Shown here piece by piece: positions 15,507-24,748 of a DNA stretch of 64,000 nt. Source of the stretch: an uncultured Alkaliphilus sp. (GTDB taxonomy: Bacteria > Bacillota > Clostridia > Peptostreptococcales > Natronincolaceae). The notes below the pieces were generated by a model, which did no database searches, had not been told where the DNA came from, and worked only from the letters and a program-made list of their open reading frames with translations. Both the position numbers and the translations under genes were made by a program. Every line of letters starts with the position of its first letter. Positions within the stretch are counted from its first letter, which is position 1. The stretch spans positions 248,001-312,000 of the forward strand of contig CALJEQ010000008.1 in NCBI GenBank assembly GCA_938074565.1, in the 5' to 3' direction.

Positions 15507-18500
15507 CTAAGAATTAAAAATTGCTTTTTCAACAAAAGGTCCCATTGTACTACTGGTTATTTTTGCTAAATTATAGGCATTGTAGTCAAATTCTTTTTCC
15601 TTAACCGATACTGATAGATAAATAACTCCTATTAGTTCGCCATCATAAACTATAGGAACTACAATAACAGATTTCCAATTGGGTGTGCCTGTAAATATAT
15701 CAATATGACTAATATCTTCCCAGTCTATCAAGCATTCCCCTTGCTTACTTTGAATAACTTTATCTATCAACTTTTCATTATAATTCAGTTGTTGACTCCA
15801 ATCATCTACAAATCTTTTACGGCAATATTGAGAAAAGATATGATCATTCTTAACTAAGAACAGAATTCCTTCTTCAGCCTCTAATATTTCAATTAATCGA
15901 CCTAATAAAATGAATATTTTTTCATCAGCAGTTTTTCTATCGGTTAGTATCTCAATAGCTTCAGCTAAAACTAACACACTTCTTTGATCTTGTACGATAT
16001 TTCCCGTTACAATACCTGCCAATTTATCTACCCTTTTATCTATAAAACCCATACCATCTTTCCAAACAACGGTTTGATTTCTACCTCGTTCTTTGGCATT
16101 ATACAATGCTTGATCCGCCTTTTCAATAATTAAATCCTTTGTTGTCCCATCTTCTGGAAAAGATGCAACACCACAACTTGTTGTTAAATCAACTTCTTCA
16201 CCTAATAAATGGGCTTCTTTAAAGTTGATTCTTATTTTTTCTGCAATTTCAAAAGCTACAGTTTTACCCGCCCCCGGAAGTAGAACAATAAACTCTTCTC
16301 CTCCATATCTACCTACATAATCTGTAGCTCTTATACTTTCCCTAATTACTTTACCTACCTCCTGTAGAATGAAATCTCCCCTCTGATGTCCGTAGGTATC
16401 ATTAACGCTTTTAAAATGATCTATATCACACATGATAATGGATAAATGCTGATTCAAGTCATTAGCAACTTCAATGGTTTGCACTAATAACTTTTCAAAA
16501 TATTTTCTAACATAAGTTCCAGTCATTTTATCTATAGAAGACTCTATTTTCAAATAATAGTTATTTAATAAAATATGAGCCAATGGAATTAACCTTTTAC
16601 ATTCTTTAAAAGTATCATATGAGAAATTGTTAAAAACTTTATCTGTTTCTAAATATAGATAACCAGTTATTATTGTTTTATCTTTTAAATTCCATGTTCT
16701 CTTTTCGTCTTGAGGGTCTAGGTCCATCTTTCCATTTTTAATGATTGGTAAACAGATGGAAGCTCTAGTTTCCTTGTCTACAAAGTCTCTATTGCTTTCA
16801 CCAATTTGAGTTATTTGATTCATAATTAACAGTCCACTTTTATTGGATGCTGTTTTTTCTAAAATATGACTTACTTTTTCTACATTAAACTTTGAACCTA
16901 TGGATGCAATAACCTCATATCCATCTTCTCTAGCTCCTAACAAAGCTCCTGAAGTGGCTAACACATTTTTTCCTGCTAACTTAATTAAGAGTTCTAAATT
17001 ATAATAGACATCACTGGTTAACTTTTGTAGTAGATCTTCAGTACTGTCAATATCAATTGATACCAGTGATTTATATTGTTGTAATGCCAACTCATAAAAG
17101 GCTGGATTTTGAAATAATTCTTGGAATCTGCTAATATCAAAAAATTCCTTTAGGTTAATATCTTCCACTGTTAACCTTGTATTGGTATGACCGATCCCAT
17201 ATATTTCACCTTTTTGGATTAGATCTTCCATTTTTGTTAATTGATGTTTTAGACTATACTTATTATTCACCAATAAATATAGTTTTTTATACTTATCAGG
17301 AGTTCTATTTAAAAGGGTCTGTATTACTTCTAATGCATTCAAGTAATAACTAGTTGCTTTATAATAATCTTTTTCTAAGAAATATGCATAACCTAAACCA
17401 CAATAAATTTTCCATTCTAATTCCTTATCATTATAAGACTCTAATTTACCAATTAAAGACTCCAGAGCTTCTATCTTTTCTCTATTATCCTTTAATAATA
17501 ATCCTTCAAGCAACCTTCTTATAATACTTAAATGATGATTGTTAAAGTGACCCATTAATGTTTCATCCTTCTGTAGTAAGGATGTTGCCATTTCAAAATT
17601 ATCATTATTATAAAAGTATTCTACAGCCTTCAACAAAGCAATTCTATAATCCCTTGCATAGGTTTTTTCTTGATACTCTTGAAGAATTGTTAGCAAAACT
17701 TCGTCTTCTACCTTTTCTCCCAGTGATGTCTTAGCAATAAACTCTAATAATCTGAATCTTAACAGAATTATTGTATTAGTTACATTACTTTGTTTATATT
17801 GACTTATATATTTTAAAGCTTCTGGATAGTCCCCCATAGTCATATGAAAATTAACTAGGGTGTTATAATGATTATCGGAATATAAACCTTTATAAGCAAA
17901 TTCATTAACCTCATTTTCTACTTTCAACAAATAATTATGTGCTTGCTTATAATCACCTATATTTAAATGACACTCCACCAAATTACCATAACCTAATAGT
18001 TTAACAGTGGCATCTTCATACTCAACAGCTAAAGCAATATTTTTATGAAGCACCTCAATAGCTTTGTCATAGTGGCATTCTAACATATAACAATCTGCAA
18101 TATTATTAAATGCCCTAAACATATCATCCATACGATAATATTGTTGTGCAATTTTTAAAGACTTTTCAAAATATACACGGGCTTCTTGAATTTTTTGAAA
18201 ATGATCTTGTAATATTACTCCTATATTATTAATGGGGCGACTAGTTTCTTCTATGCGGTTGCCCTTTTCTAGATAACCAACACTAATTTCAAAATACTCT
18301 TTAGCTGGTAATACATTTCCTTTTAAAAACTCTACAATCCCTTTTTGGTTAATAAACATTCCTATATATTCAAATCGGTTTAAATCTTTAGCCAGAGATA
18401 AGTATTTCTCACATAGTTCTTCCATTTTATCTATTTCTTTACTGTGCATATATACTCTAGCCAATAGATAAGCAGCCCTTAATAGACCGTCCCCATAATT

Positions 18501-20927
18501 AAGTTTTTCTGCTTTCTTTATACAATCCAACAAATGTTTTTCTGCTACTATTAATTCATTACGATTTAAGTATATTTGAGCAATATTATTTTTAGCATCT
18601 ATAGTTATTTCTTGAAGTGCCACCCCTTTAGTTAATTCAATAATTCTATTATAACTTTCCAGTGCTTCACTGTTATTACCTTGATTTTGGTAGACTTCTC
18701 CCATTTTAAATAATAACTTAATATTCCTTGAGTCAACAGATAGCTTTAATAATTCATACGCTCTCCTATAAAATACAATAGCTTGAGAGTAAATATGCAA
18801 ACTAAACATATTATCTCCAGCTTCTATACAATAATCTACTGCCTTATTTCTTTGATTAGATTGAAATAAGTGAAAAATTAGTTCTTCTTTATTTTCTCTT
18901 CCTTCTCTTTGATAAAGTTCCTCCAAAATATTACTAACTTGATAATGTAGTTGGATTCTTTTATCTCTTTCAATAGATTCATAAATATATATTTTTAATT
19001 GACTTCGATAAAATCCGTAGGTATATCCCCAGTCCTCTAGTTTTTCATTTAATACTTTTAATTGGGTTAATCTACTGAGGTAAGATGGATAATCTTGTTC
19101 TTCACCCAACAACTTAGATATAATCTCTAGTGAAACTGAGGTATTAAACAATGAAACAATTTCTAATACCCTTCGTGTAAATGGGTCAAAAGTATTAAGT
19201 AGGGTGAAAATTGATTCATCAATATTTCCTGGTAATTTTATTTTAGAAATATCGTCTAAATTGCTATGCCATGCAAAATTATCATATTGGTCACTATAAT
19301 CAACATAAAGTTGTTTCTGTGCATATAATTCTTTGATTATTTCTTCAATAAAGGATGGATTACCTTCGGTTTCCTTCATAATTTTAGTAGCAAATTTTAG
19401 TGGTTCTTTAAACCAACCTAAAATATATTTAATCATTTTAGCTGTTTCTTCCACCGTTAATCTAGTAAGTTTAATATCTAAGCCACTAAAAGCATTATTC
19501 CATTCATTAATATACCCTTTAGTCTCATCCCAATAATATTCTTCACCAACATAGCCTAATATTACAATGATTGGTGCTTTCTTTATTTTATTAATTTTCA
19601 AGAAATAATCAATAAATTCTACCACAGATTGATCTGCATTATGAAAATCATCAAAAGTTAACAAGGTTGATTGAGTTCCCACAGTTTCAATAATAAAGTT
19701 TGCAACCCTATCATAAAGTCGTAGAATTTCCCTATCTTCAGTTAATTCTCTAGAGGGAGTTATTTTTTTATTAATTCCTATTTCAGGAAGTATCTTCACC
19801 AGCTCTTCTGCATATTTATCAATTATACTCTGTGGTGTATGTTTTAATACTTTCCTCAATAAATGGGTCATCATTTGATAAAAATTATTTCTTTCAGCAC
19901 CGATACTTACATTAAATACATGTACTTTTCTACATCTCATCTGATGTCTTACTTCTTTTATAAACCTGGTTTTTCCAATACCCTTATCACCATGAACCAT
20001 AATAATATTCTTATCCCACTGCTCCATTAAAGCCATGATTTTAGCCAGTTCCATATCTCGACCAACAAGGGGAATTTTGAAATTTAACGTTTCTATTGTA
20101 GACTTGTCTTCTATTGGTTGTTCCAATTTAAATAGTTTTGATATATCTCGATTCATCTGATGAATTGTTTGATAACGTTCTACATAGTCTAATTGGGTGG
20201 CATTTTTAATAATATTAAAGAATTCCAGCTCCCAACCCATATAGTTGCTTATGTTATATTGGTTAATCTTATCGGTTAACTTATGGTAATAAAATTCTTC
20301 CGAAGTATAGAAATAGTATAGTAATACCCCTAAAGAATAAATATCCGTATAGGGACCTATATCTATACCATAGAACAATTCTGGCGACTTGCAATTAACC
20401 ATAAGCTTCTGATCATATTTTTTATTAATCTCCTGTTTCTTTACAGTAATTAAATCTAACAACTTAACCGTTATTTTGTTATCTTCTCTACAGATATAAA
20501 TATTCTCTAGACCTATATATTTATAAACAACACCATGAAAATGTAGAAAATCAAGAAGTTTAGCTATTTGCTTATATATTTGAAAAATATCATCTATGTT
20601 CAAAGGTTCGTCCAAAATTGGAAATAAAGTTCCATCAAAGTGCTGTGTTGTGTAAAAATATAATATTTCATTGATATGTTTATCATCAATAGTTTCCACA
20701 ATTCCATAACTATACAAAGCCATTAAATTATTGTGGTTTAGTGCTGAAATTTCATGGAATTTGTGACTACAGTAGTTGATAAATGGCTTTGAAAACTGAT
20801 TATCTTTTATAATATACAAAAGAACTTTTTTGTTCTTTTGCAATAAATCAGTGGCGGTATATTTACTGTAAAAATTATCACTTTCCAGACATTCTCCAAT
20901 TTTATATCGGTTGTTAATAATTTCCAT
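15507..20927 (-). CDS. Giant signalling protein: pseudokinase, AAA ATPase, TPR array, GAF, GGDEF, GAF
   Basis: 1806 residues, probably a cytosolic signal integrator. In order: a Ser/Thr kinase-like domain (1-270) in which the catalytic HRD loop is replaced (VVYKYIGLENIYI) and DFG is DLI, so it is likely a pseudokinase; an STAND/AAA-type ATPase with Walker A HGDKGIGKT (about 312) and Walker B STLLTFDDFHNAD; a long TPR superhelix (about 680-1230); a GAF-like region (about 1270-1460); a GGDEF domain with GGEEF (about 1541) and, five residues before it, RATD, an intact c-di-GMP inhibitory site; and a C-terminal GAF. The layout resembles PknK-like kinases fused to a diguanylate cyclase. It lies 28 bp after a MarR gene, hence probably co-transcribed. 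The cyclase should be active; the kinase should not. Confidence 0.85.
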   Translation of the reverse strand: MEIINNRYKIGECLESDNFYSKYTATDLLQKNKKVLLYIIKDNQFSKPFINYCSHKFHEISALNHNNLMALYSYGIVETIDDKHINEILYFYTTQHFDGTLFPILDEPLNIDDIFQIYKQIAKLLDFLHFHGVVYKYIGLENIYICREDNKITVKLLDLITVKKQEINKKYDQKLMVNCKSPELFYGIDIGPYTDIYSLGVLLYYFYTSEEFYYHKLTDKINQYNISNYMGWELEFFNIIKNATQLDYVERYQTIHQMNRDISKLFKLEQPIEDKSTIETLNFKIPLVGRDMELAKIMALMEQWDKNIIMVHGDKGIGKTRFIKEVRHQMRCRKVHVFNVSIGAERNNFYQMMTHLLRKVLKHTPQSIIDKYAEELVKILPEIGINKKITPSRELTEDREILRLYDRVANFIIETVGTQSTLLTFDDFHNADQSVVEFIDYFLKINKIKKAPIIVILGYVGEEYYWDETKGYINEWNNAFSGLDIKLTRLTVEETAKMIKYILGWFKEPLKFATKIMKETEGNPSFIEEIIKELYAQKQLYVDYSDQYDNFAWHSNLDDISKIKLPGNIDESIFTLLNTFDPFTRRVLEIVSLFNTSVSLEIISKLLGEEQDYPSYLSRLTQLKVLNEKLEDWGYTYGFYRSQLKIYIYESIERDKRIQLHYQVSNILEELYQREGRENKEELIFHLFQSNQRNKAVDYCIEAGDNMFSLHIYSQAIVFYRRAYELLKLSVDSRNIKLLFKMGEVYQNQGNNSEALESYNRIIELTKGVALQEITIDAKNNIAQIYLNRNELIVAEKHLLDCIKKAEKLNYGDGLLRAAYLLARVYMHSKEIDKMEELCEKYLSLAKDLNRFEYIGMFINQKGIVEFLKGNVLPAKEYFEISVGYLEKGNRIEETSRPINNIGVILQDHFQKIQEARVYFEKSLKIAQQYYRMDDMFRAFNNIADCYMLECHYDKAIEVLHKNIALAVEYEDATVKLLGYGNLVECHLNIGDYKQAHNYLLKVENEVNEFAYKGLYSDNHYNTLVNFHMTMGDYPEALKYISQYKQSNVTNTIILLRFRLLEFIAKTSLGEKVEDEVLLTILQEYQEKTYARDYRIALLKAVEYFYNNDNFEMATSLLQKDETLMGHFNNHHLSIIRRLLEGLLLKDNREKIEALESLIGKLESYNDKELEWKIYCGLGYAYFLEKDYYKATSYYLNALEVIQTLLNRTPDKYKKLYLLVNNKYSLKHQLTKMEDLIQKGEIYGIGHTNTRLTVEDINLKEFFDISRFQELFQNPAFYELALQQYKSLVSIDIDSTEDLLQKLTSDVYYNLELLIKLAGKNVLATSGALLGAREDGYEVIASIGSKFNVEKVSHILEKTASNKSGLLIMNQITQIGESNRDFVDKETRASICLPIIKNGKMDLDPQDEKRTWNLKDKTIITGYLYLETDKVFNNFSYDTFKECKRLIPLAHILLNNYYLKIESSIDKMTGTYVRKYFEKLLVQTIEVANDLNQHLSIIMCDIDHFKSVNDTYGHQRGDFILQEVGKVIRESIRATDYVGRYGGEEFIVLLPGAGKTVAFEIAEKIRINFKEAHLLGEEVDLTTSCGVASFPEDGTTKDLIIEKADQALYNAKERGRNQTVVWKDGMGFIDKRVDKLAGIVTGNIVQDQRSVLVLAEAIEILTDRKTADEKIFILLGRLIEILEAEEGILFLVKNDHIFSQYCRKRFVDDWSQQLNYNEKLIDKVIQSKQGECLIDWEDISHIDIFTGTPNWKSVIVVPIVYDGELIGVIYLSVSVKEKEFDYNAYNLAKITSSTMGPFVEKAIFNS

Positions 20928-20955
20928 GTACCCACTTCCCTATATGTTTTTCCAA

Positions 20956-21393
20956 TTATACCGTTCTAGAATAAATCATTTCAATACTTTTAAGTATAAA
21001 GTCTTTTTCTTCATTTTTTAAATCATGTAGCAAATCTCCTAAATAATTTCTTCTAGCATGTAACACTTCGTTAATTATTTCATGACCCTTCTCTAATACA
21101 ACAATACGGACAACTCTTCTATCCTTTTCGTCACGAACCCGCTTTACAAGACTATTTTTTTCCATCCGATCCACTAAATCTGTAATGGTACTACACGCCA
21201 AAAACATCTTGTTACTTAATTCACCAATAGTTATTTTTTCTTCATTTCTTAAGTATTGAAGCGCTTCAAACTGTGGGGGTGTAATTTCAAAATTTATTAA
21301 AATTTCTCTTCCCTTTTGTTTAATAACCGTACATAAATGACGCAACTCTTTTTCCAGCTCAATGATGGTATCGTCATAGTTTTTATCCTTCAT
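20956..21393 (-). CDS. MarR-family transcriptional regulator
   Basis: 145 residues with a winged-helix fold: ITPPQFEALQYLRNEEKITI, then the recognition region SNKMFLACSTITDLVDRMEK and the wing KRVRDEKDRRVVRIVVLEKG. The ATG at 21393 follows a perfect AGGAGG; the longer track start includes the RBS itself. It precedes the giant GGDEF protein by 28 bp, so it may autoregulate that operon. The ligand is unknown. Confidence 0.88.
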   Translation of the reverse strand: MKDKNYDDTIIELEKELRHLCTVIKQKGREILINFEITPPQFEALQYLRNEEKITIGELSNKMFLACSTITDLVDRMEKNSLVKRVRDEKDRRVVRIVVLEKGHEIINEVLHARRNYLGDLLHDLKNEEKDFILKSIEMIYSRTV

Positions 21394-21599
21394 AGATAAC
21401 CTCCTATCCTGATACATGCAAATGCATATTTTTTTATATTCTTTTAATTCTAACAAACAAGCCAAAAATCCTCTTTTTAATACAATAATTTTTTAAATAT
21501 ATAGGCTAAAGTAACTATTTTTAATTATTGAATATTTTAAATAACTACTAAAAATAAATTTATAACAATTTTAAATTATGTATACCAGTAATACCAAGC

Positions 21600-21698
21600 A
21601 AAAAGAACCATCAAACCCTATAAAAAGTCAGTCACTGCAACGTATCTAAAATACGTTATAGCGCCGACTTTTAACGATAGTAGGAAAGTGATGGTTTT
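21600..21698 (-). other. Complex nested inverted repeat (structured terminator or ncRNA candidate)
   Basis: Three nested stems are visible: AACCATCA (21606)/TGATGGTT (21689), AAAAGTC (21623)/GACTTTT (21666) and AACGTAT (21639)/ATACGTT (21651). The right edge runs into TTTTTT on the plus strand. It lies about 40 bp past the lipid kinase stop. It is much larger than the simple terminators elsewhere in the window. It may be a terminator with a branched stem, a small RNA, or a small MITE-like element. Confidence 0.5.
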
Positions 21699-21736
21699 TT
21701 AATCATACTAAAACATACTTGTATTGTTGGAGGGTT

Positions 21737-22639
21737 TTATTCTTTTGGTACAATTACCCGTAAAGCATCTTTTAAAACTTTAAATTTCATGGGAAGTTTA
21801 CCCCCATATTCTCCATCCACATCCACCAGTATGTCTTCTGCGCAATGAATACTAAATTCGCTTACTTGCATATATTTAATATTATGATGATTTACATGAT
21901 TCCCTTGAAGTATTAAGAAAAATATACTAGCAACATCCTTTAGCTGACAACTTTCTATAATTAATAAATCAAAAAGTCCATCATCTATTTTAGCTTCCGA
22001 TGCAATATGTTTAAATCCACCGACATGGGGACTATTAGCCAAAGCAAAAAAAAGAATTTCTTTCTCTTCCTTTGCATTTCCAATTTGTAATTCTATTTTA
22101 ATTGGTTTAAATACTTGTTTTGGAAACTCCTTTATTCCCTTTAAATAATAAGCAAATTTCCCTAAAGCTGTCTTAGCTTCCGATGAGACTTTATAGGCTA
22201 CATCGGTTAATAAACCTGCGGCGGCCACATTAATAAAATAACGTTCTCCAGCCATGCCGACATCCATTTTTATACTTTTATTAAGATATAACATATGGGC
22301 AAACTGATGAATTGATTTCTGTATATTTAAGTAGTTCCCTAAATCATTTACTGTCCCCGCAGGATAAATTGCTAAAGCAGTATTTTGACTAAGCCCACTC
22401 TCCATCATTCCATTAACAATTTCATTAACAGTACCATCCCCCCCAGCAGCTACAATAATACCATATCCTTTAATGCAACTTTGATAAGCTATTTCCTTAC
22501 CATGAAGTGGACCTTTTGTCCCTTCAATGTCTGCCCTAATTCTATAATCATTCCATAGGATTTCTTTTAGTAACGGTACATTTTTTTGTAATATTTGTCT
22601 TCCTGAATCTGGGTTATAAATTATTTTAATTCCAGTCAT
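21737..22639 (-). CDS. Diacylglycerol kinase-family lipid kinase (DagK/YegS-like)
   Basis: 300 residues, a soluble or membrane-associated ATP-dependent lipid kinase. It has the opening IKIIYNPDSGR, the nucleotide-binding VAAGGDGTVNEIVNG, and AIYPAGTVNDLGNYL (usually PlGTgNDfa). The C-terminal beta domain carries DDGLFDLLIIE and DVDGEYGG. This architecture is shared by DgkB, YegS and YtlR, so the exact lipid is unknown. ATG at 22639 follows GGGAGGG by six bases; the track TTG start would abut the RBS. It lies 34 bp after the MocR gene in the same operon. Confidence 0.87.
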   Translation of the reverse strand: MTGIKIIYNPDSGRQILQKNVPLLKEILWNDYRIRADIEGTKGPLHGKEIAYQSCIKGYGIIVAAGGDGTVNEIVNGMMESGLSQNTALAIYPAGTVNDLGNYLNIQKSIHQFAHMLYLNKSIKMDVGMAGERYFINVAAAGLLTDVAYKVSSEAKTALGKFAYYLKGIKEFPKQVFKPIKIELQIGNAKEEKEILFFALANSPHVGGFKHIASEAKIDDGLFDLLIIESCQLKDVASIFFLILQGNHVNHHNIKYMQVSEFSIHCAEDILVDVDGEYGGKLPMKFKVLKDALRVIVPKE

Positions 22640-22673
22640 TTTCAACCCTCCCTTTTAAAATACTGATAACAAC

Positions 22674-24173
22674 TTATAGAATTGGCTTAATAGAGCTATT
22701 CCTACAGATGGGTTTTACTTGAAGTTCTATATAATTTTTTATTATTTCACCTAGTTCTTTCATTCCAGCTTCTATTTCAGATGGATTTACAGCTGCAATA
22801 CTTAGCCTAAAGTATTCATTATAATTATTATTTAGATAAAACAGATTACCTGGTGCAAAGACAATATTACGCTTAACTGCCATTTCATAAAGGTTATGGG
22901 AAGAACAATTGGTAGGTAACTTAAACCAAAAGTTTACACCACCTCTTGGTAGGGTATATTCCACCTCAGTTGGCATATAAATTTCAATACATCTACACAT
23001 TTTTTCAAATCTTTCTTTGTATTTACCTTCCATATACTGTAAATGCTGTTGCCATATCCCCCTTTTCAGATATAGTTCCAATGCCCTTTGTAATAACCCA
23101 GAAGTTGAAATATCTGAAGTATGTTTAGCTCTTAGTAATTTTCCATGAAGATTACTGGGAATAATTAAAAAACCTAACCGAAGACCTGGCATAAATATCT
23201 TAGAAAAACTCTTTATATAAATAACAATTTCATTAGTATCTAAACACTTTAGTGTTGTATTATCTTCTTTATAATAATTTAATTCGCTTAAATAATCATC
23301 CTCCATAATAAAAACACCGTATTTATTGCATATTTCTAGTAATTTTTCTTTTTTATTCTTACTATAAGTAACTCCAGTTGGGTTCTGAAAGTTTGGCATT
23401 ACATACAATAATTTAGGATGATGGGTAATAATTTTTTTTTCTAATAATTCTAAATTAAGTCCATCTTTATCTAGTGGAATATCAATTATTCTAGCACCAC
23501 GGGACTGAAAGGCTGCCATTGCACCTGTATATGAAGGACTTTCAATAATTACGTAATCTCCATAATTAAGTAGAGCTTTAGCCACAATGTCTATACCTTG
23601 CTGTGCTCCTGAGATAATTTGTATATTTTCTGCTTCTGCAATAATATCATATTGATCAATATAGCTACTTAAAATTTGTCTTAAAGGATAGTAACCTTGC
23701 CCTTCTTGATACCCAAATGCATACCCTTTATCCCTATCCAACACTTCATTAAGAACCTTTTTAAAATCTTCCACTGGAAATAGTTCCGCCGATGGTGTAG
23801 CACTGGCAAAATTAATCATGTTTTCATCGATTTTAATTTGCCCCTGTTCTATTAATGACGTACTTTTATATACTTCTTTATCGGCTATATTTTCCATATC
23901 TGTGTTATTTATTTTTGGAGATGTTTGAGGTGCTATATATGTACCACTTCCTACCCTTTTATATACAATCCCTTCTTGTTCTAAAATTTCATAAGCCTTT
24001 ACTACCGTCACATTATTGATCCCCATCATATCAGCCATTTTTCTTACAGGAGGAAGACGATCTCCTTCTTGTAGTTTACCTTCTAAAATAAATTCTTTTA
24101 TGGATTTATATAATTGAACATATAGATGTTGTGGTTGTTCTTTATCTAACTTTATGATTTTAAAGATCTCCAT
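22674..24173 (-). CDS. MocR-type regulator (GntR HTH fused to PLP aminotransferase domain)
   Basis: 499 residues. The N-terminal GntR winged helix (LYVQLYKSIKEFILEGKLQ, RLPPVRKMADMMGINNVTVV, about 15-80) is followed by a fold-type I aminotransferase domain: QIISGAQQGIDIVAKAL, NFQNPTGVTYS, the Asp in FIMEDDYLSEL and the PLP lysine in YIKSFSKIFMPGLRLGF. MocR proteins sense PLP or amino compounds; PdxR and GabR are relatives. I prefer the ATG at 24173 (AGAGGTG RBS) over the GTG at 24182. It is the first gene of an operon with the lipid kinase, an unusual partner. Confidence 0.88.
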   Translation of the reverse strand: MEIFKIIKLDKEQPQHLYVQLYKSIKEFILEGKLQEGDRLPPVRKMADMMGINNVTVVKAYEILEQEGIVYKRVGSGTYIAPQTSPKINNTDMENIADKEVYKSTSLIEQGQIKIDENMINFASATPSAELFPVEDFKKVLNEVLDRDKGYAFGYQEGQGYYPLRQILSSYIDQYDIIAEAENIQIISGAQQGIDIVAKALLNYGDYVIIESPSYTGAMAAFQSRGARIIDIPLDKDGLNLELLEKKIITHHPKLLYVMPNFQNPTGVTYSKNKKEKLLEICNKYGVFIMEDDYLSELNYYKEDNTTLKCLDTNEIVIYIKSFSKIFMPGLRLGFLIIPSNLHGKLLRAKHTSDISTSGLLQRALELYLKRGIWQQHLQYMEGKYKERFEKMCRCIEIYMPTEVEYTLPRGGVNFWFKLPTNCSSHNLYEMAVKRNIVFAPGNLFYLNNNYNEYFRLSIAAVNPSEIEAGMKELGEIIKNYIELQVKPICRNSSIKPIL

Positions 24174-24279
24174 ATTCTTCACCTCTTTATATTGTTACCA
24201 TACAATTTATTATACCAAAAATTACTTAGTGGTTAGATACTATTTTATTAATTTTTATAAATGCCCTAAAATAAGAAGA

Positions 24280-24306
24280 ATCAAACTCTATAATACAGAG
24301 TTTGAT
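24280..24306. terminator. Hairpin followed by T-tract
   Basis: ATCAAACTCT pairs with AGAGTTTGAT, with CTTTTTT on the plus strand after it. No plus-strand gene is upstream, so it may instead act on minus-strand read-through from the degraded locus to its right. Confidence 0.5.
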
Positions 24307-24385
24307 CTTTTTTCTGAAATAATTTACTTTTTATAAAAATATTACCTCATATTACACCCATTTCATTTATCGGATCATTTCTTAT

Positions 24386-24594
24386 TTAATTATCATCAAA
24401 CATCCAATTTAACTGTTTCATCATTATTTGATTCACTTCATCCTCTTTAATTTTAAATTGTTCTGCCACTTCTTTATTTATTTCACTTCATCAGGCAATG
24501 CCGTTGAGGTGACTTTGCTGTAATATAACTCATTCCTTGCTTCAAAAATTCTTACTTCTTCTTTTACTACTCTTTCTCTCGCTTGTCTAGCCAT
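24386..24594 (-). pseudogene. Broken small gene, unknown
   Basis: A minus-strand reading frame starts MARQARERVVKEEVRIFEAR at 24594 and stops after 38 codons (..ALPDEVK). A different frame immediately continues with NKEVAEQFKIKEDEVNQIMM to a stop at 24386. The two parts together look like one 70-residue protein with a frameshift near the repeated GAAGTG. A GC-rich patch (GCAATGCCGTTGAGGTGAC) precedes the break. The family is unrecognised. It lies downstream of the frameshifted TrlF-like gene in a decaying region. Confidence 0.45.
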
Positions 24595-24748
24595 TTTATC
24601 ACCCTATTGTAGAAAAGCATATTGGCGTTTTAAGGACATTTGAAACGTCCCTTTGTATTTCCTTTGTATTTACTGTCAGTCAGCTAGGCGAAAATTCTTT
24701 GATGGCTAGATTAAATATTCTAGTTGAATACTTGATGTTACATTTTTC

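Noticed and set aside
24154-24336. 60-aa plus-strand ORF over the mocR leader
   Set aside because: No RBS; it covers the mocR leader and a terminator hairpin.
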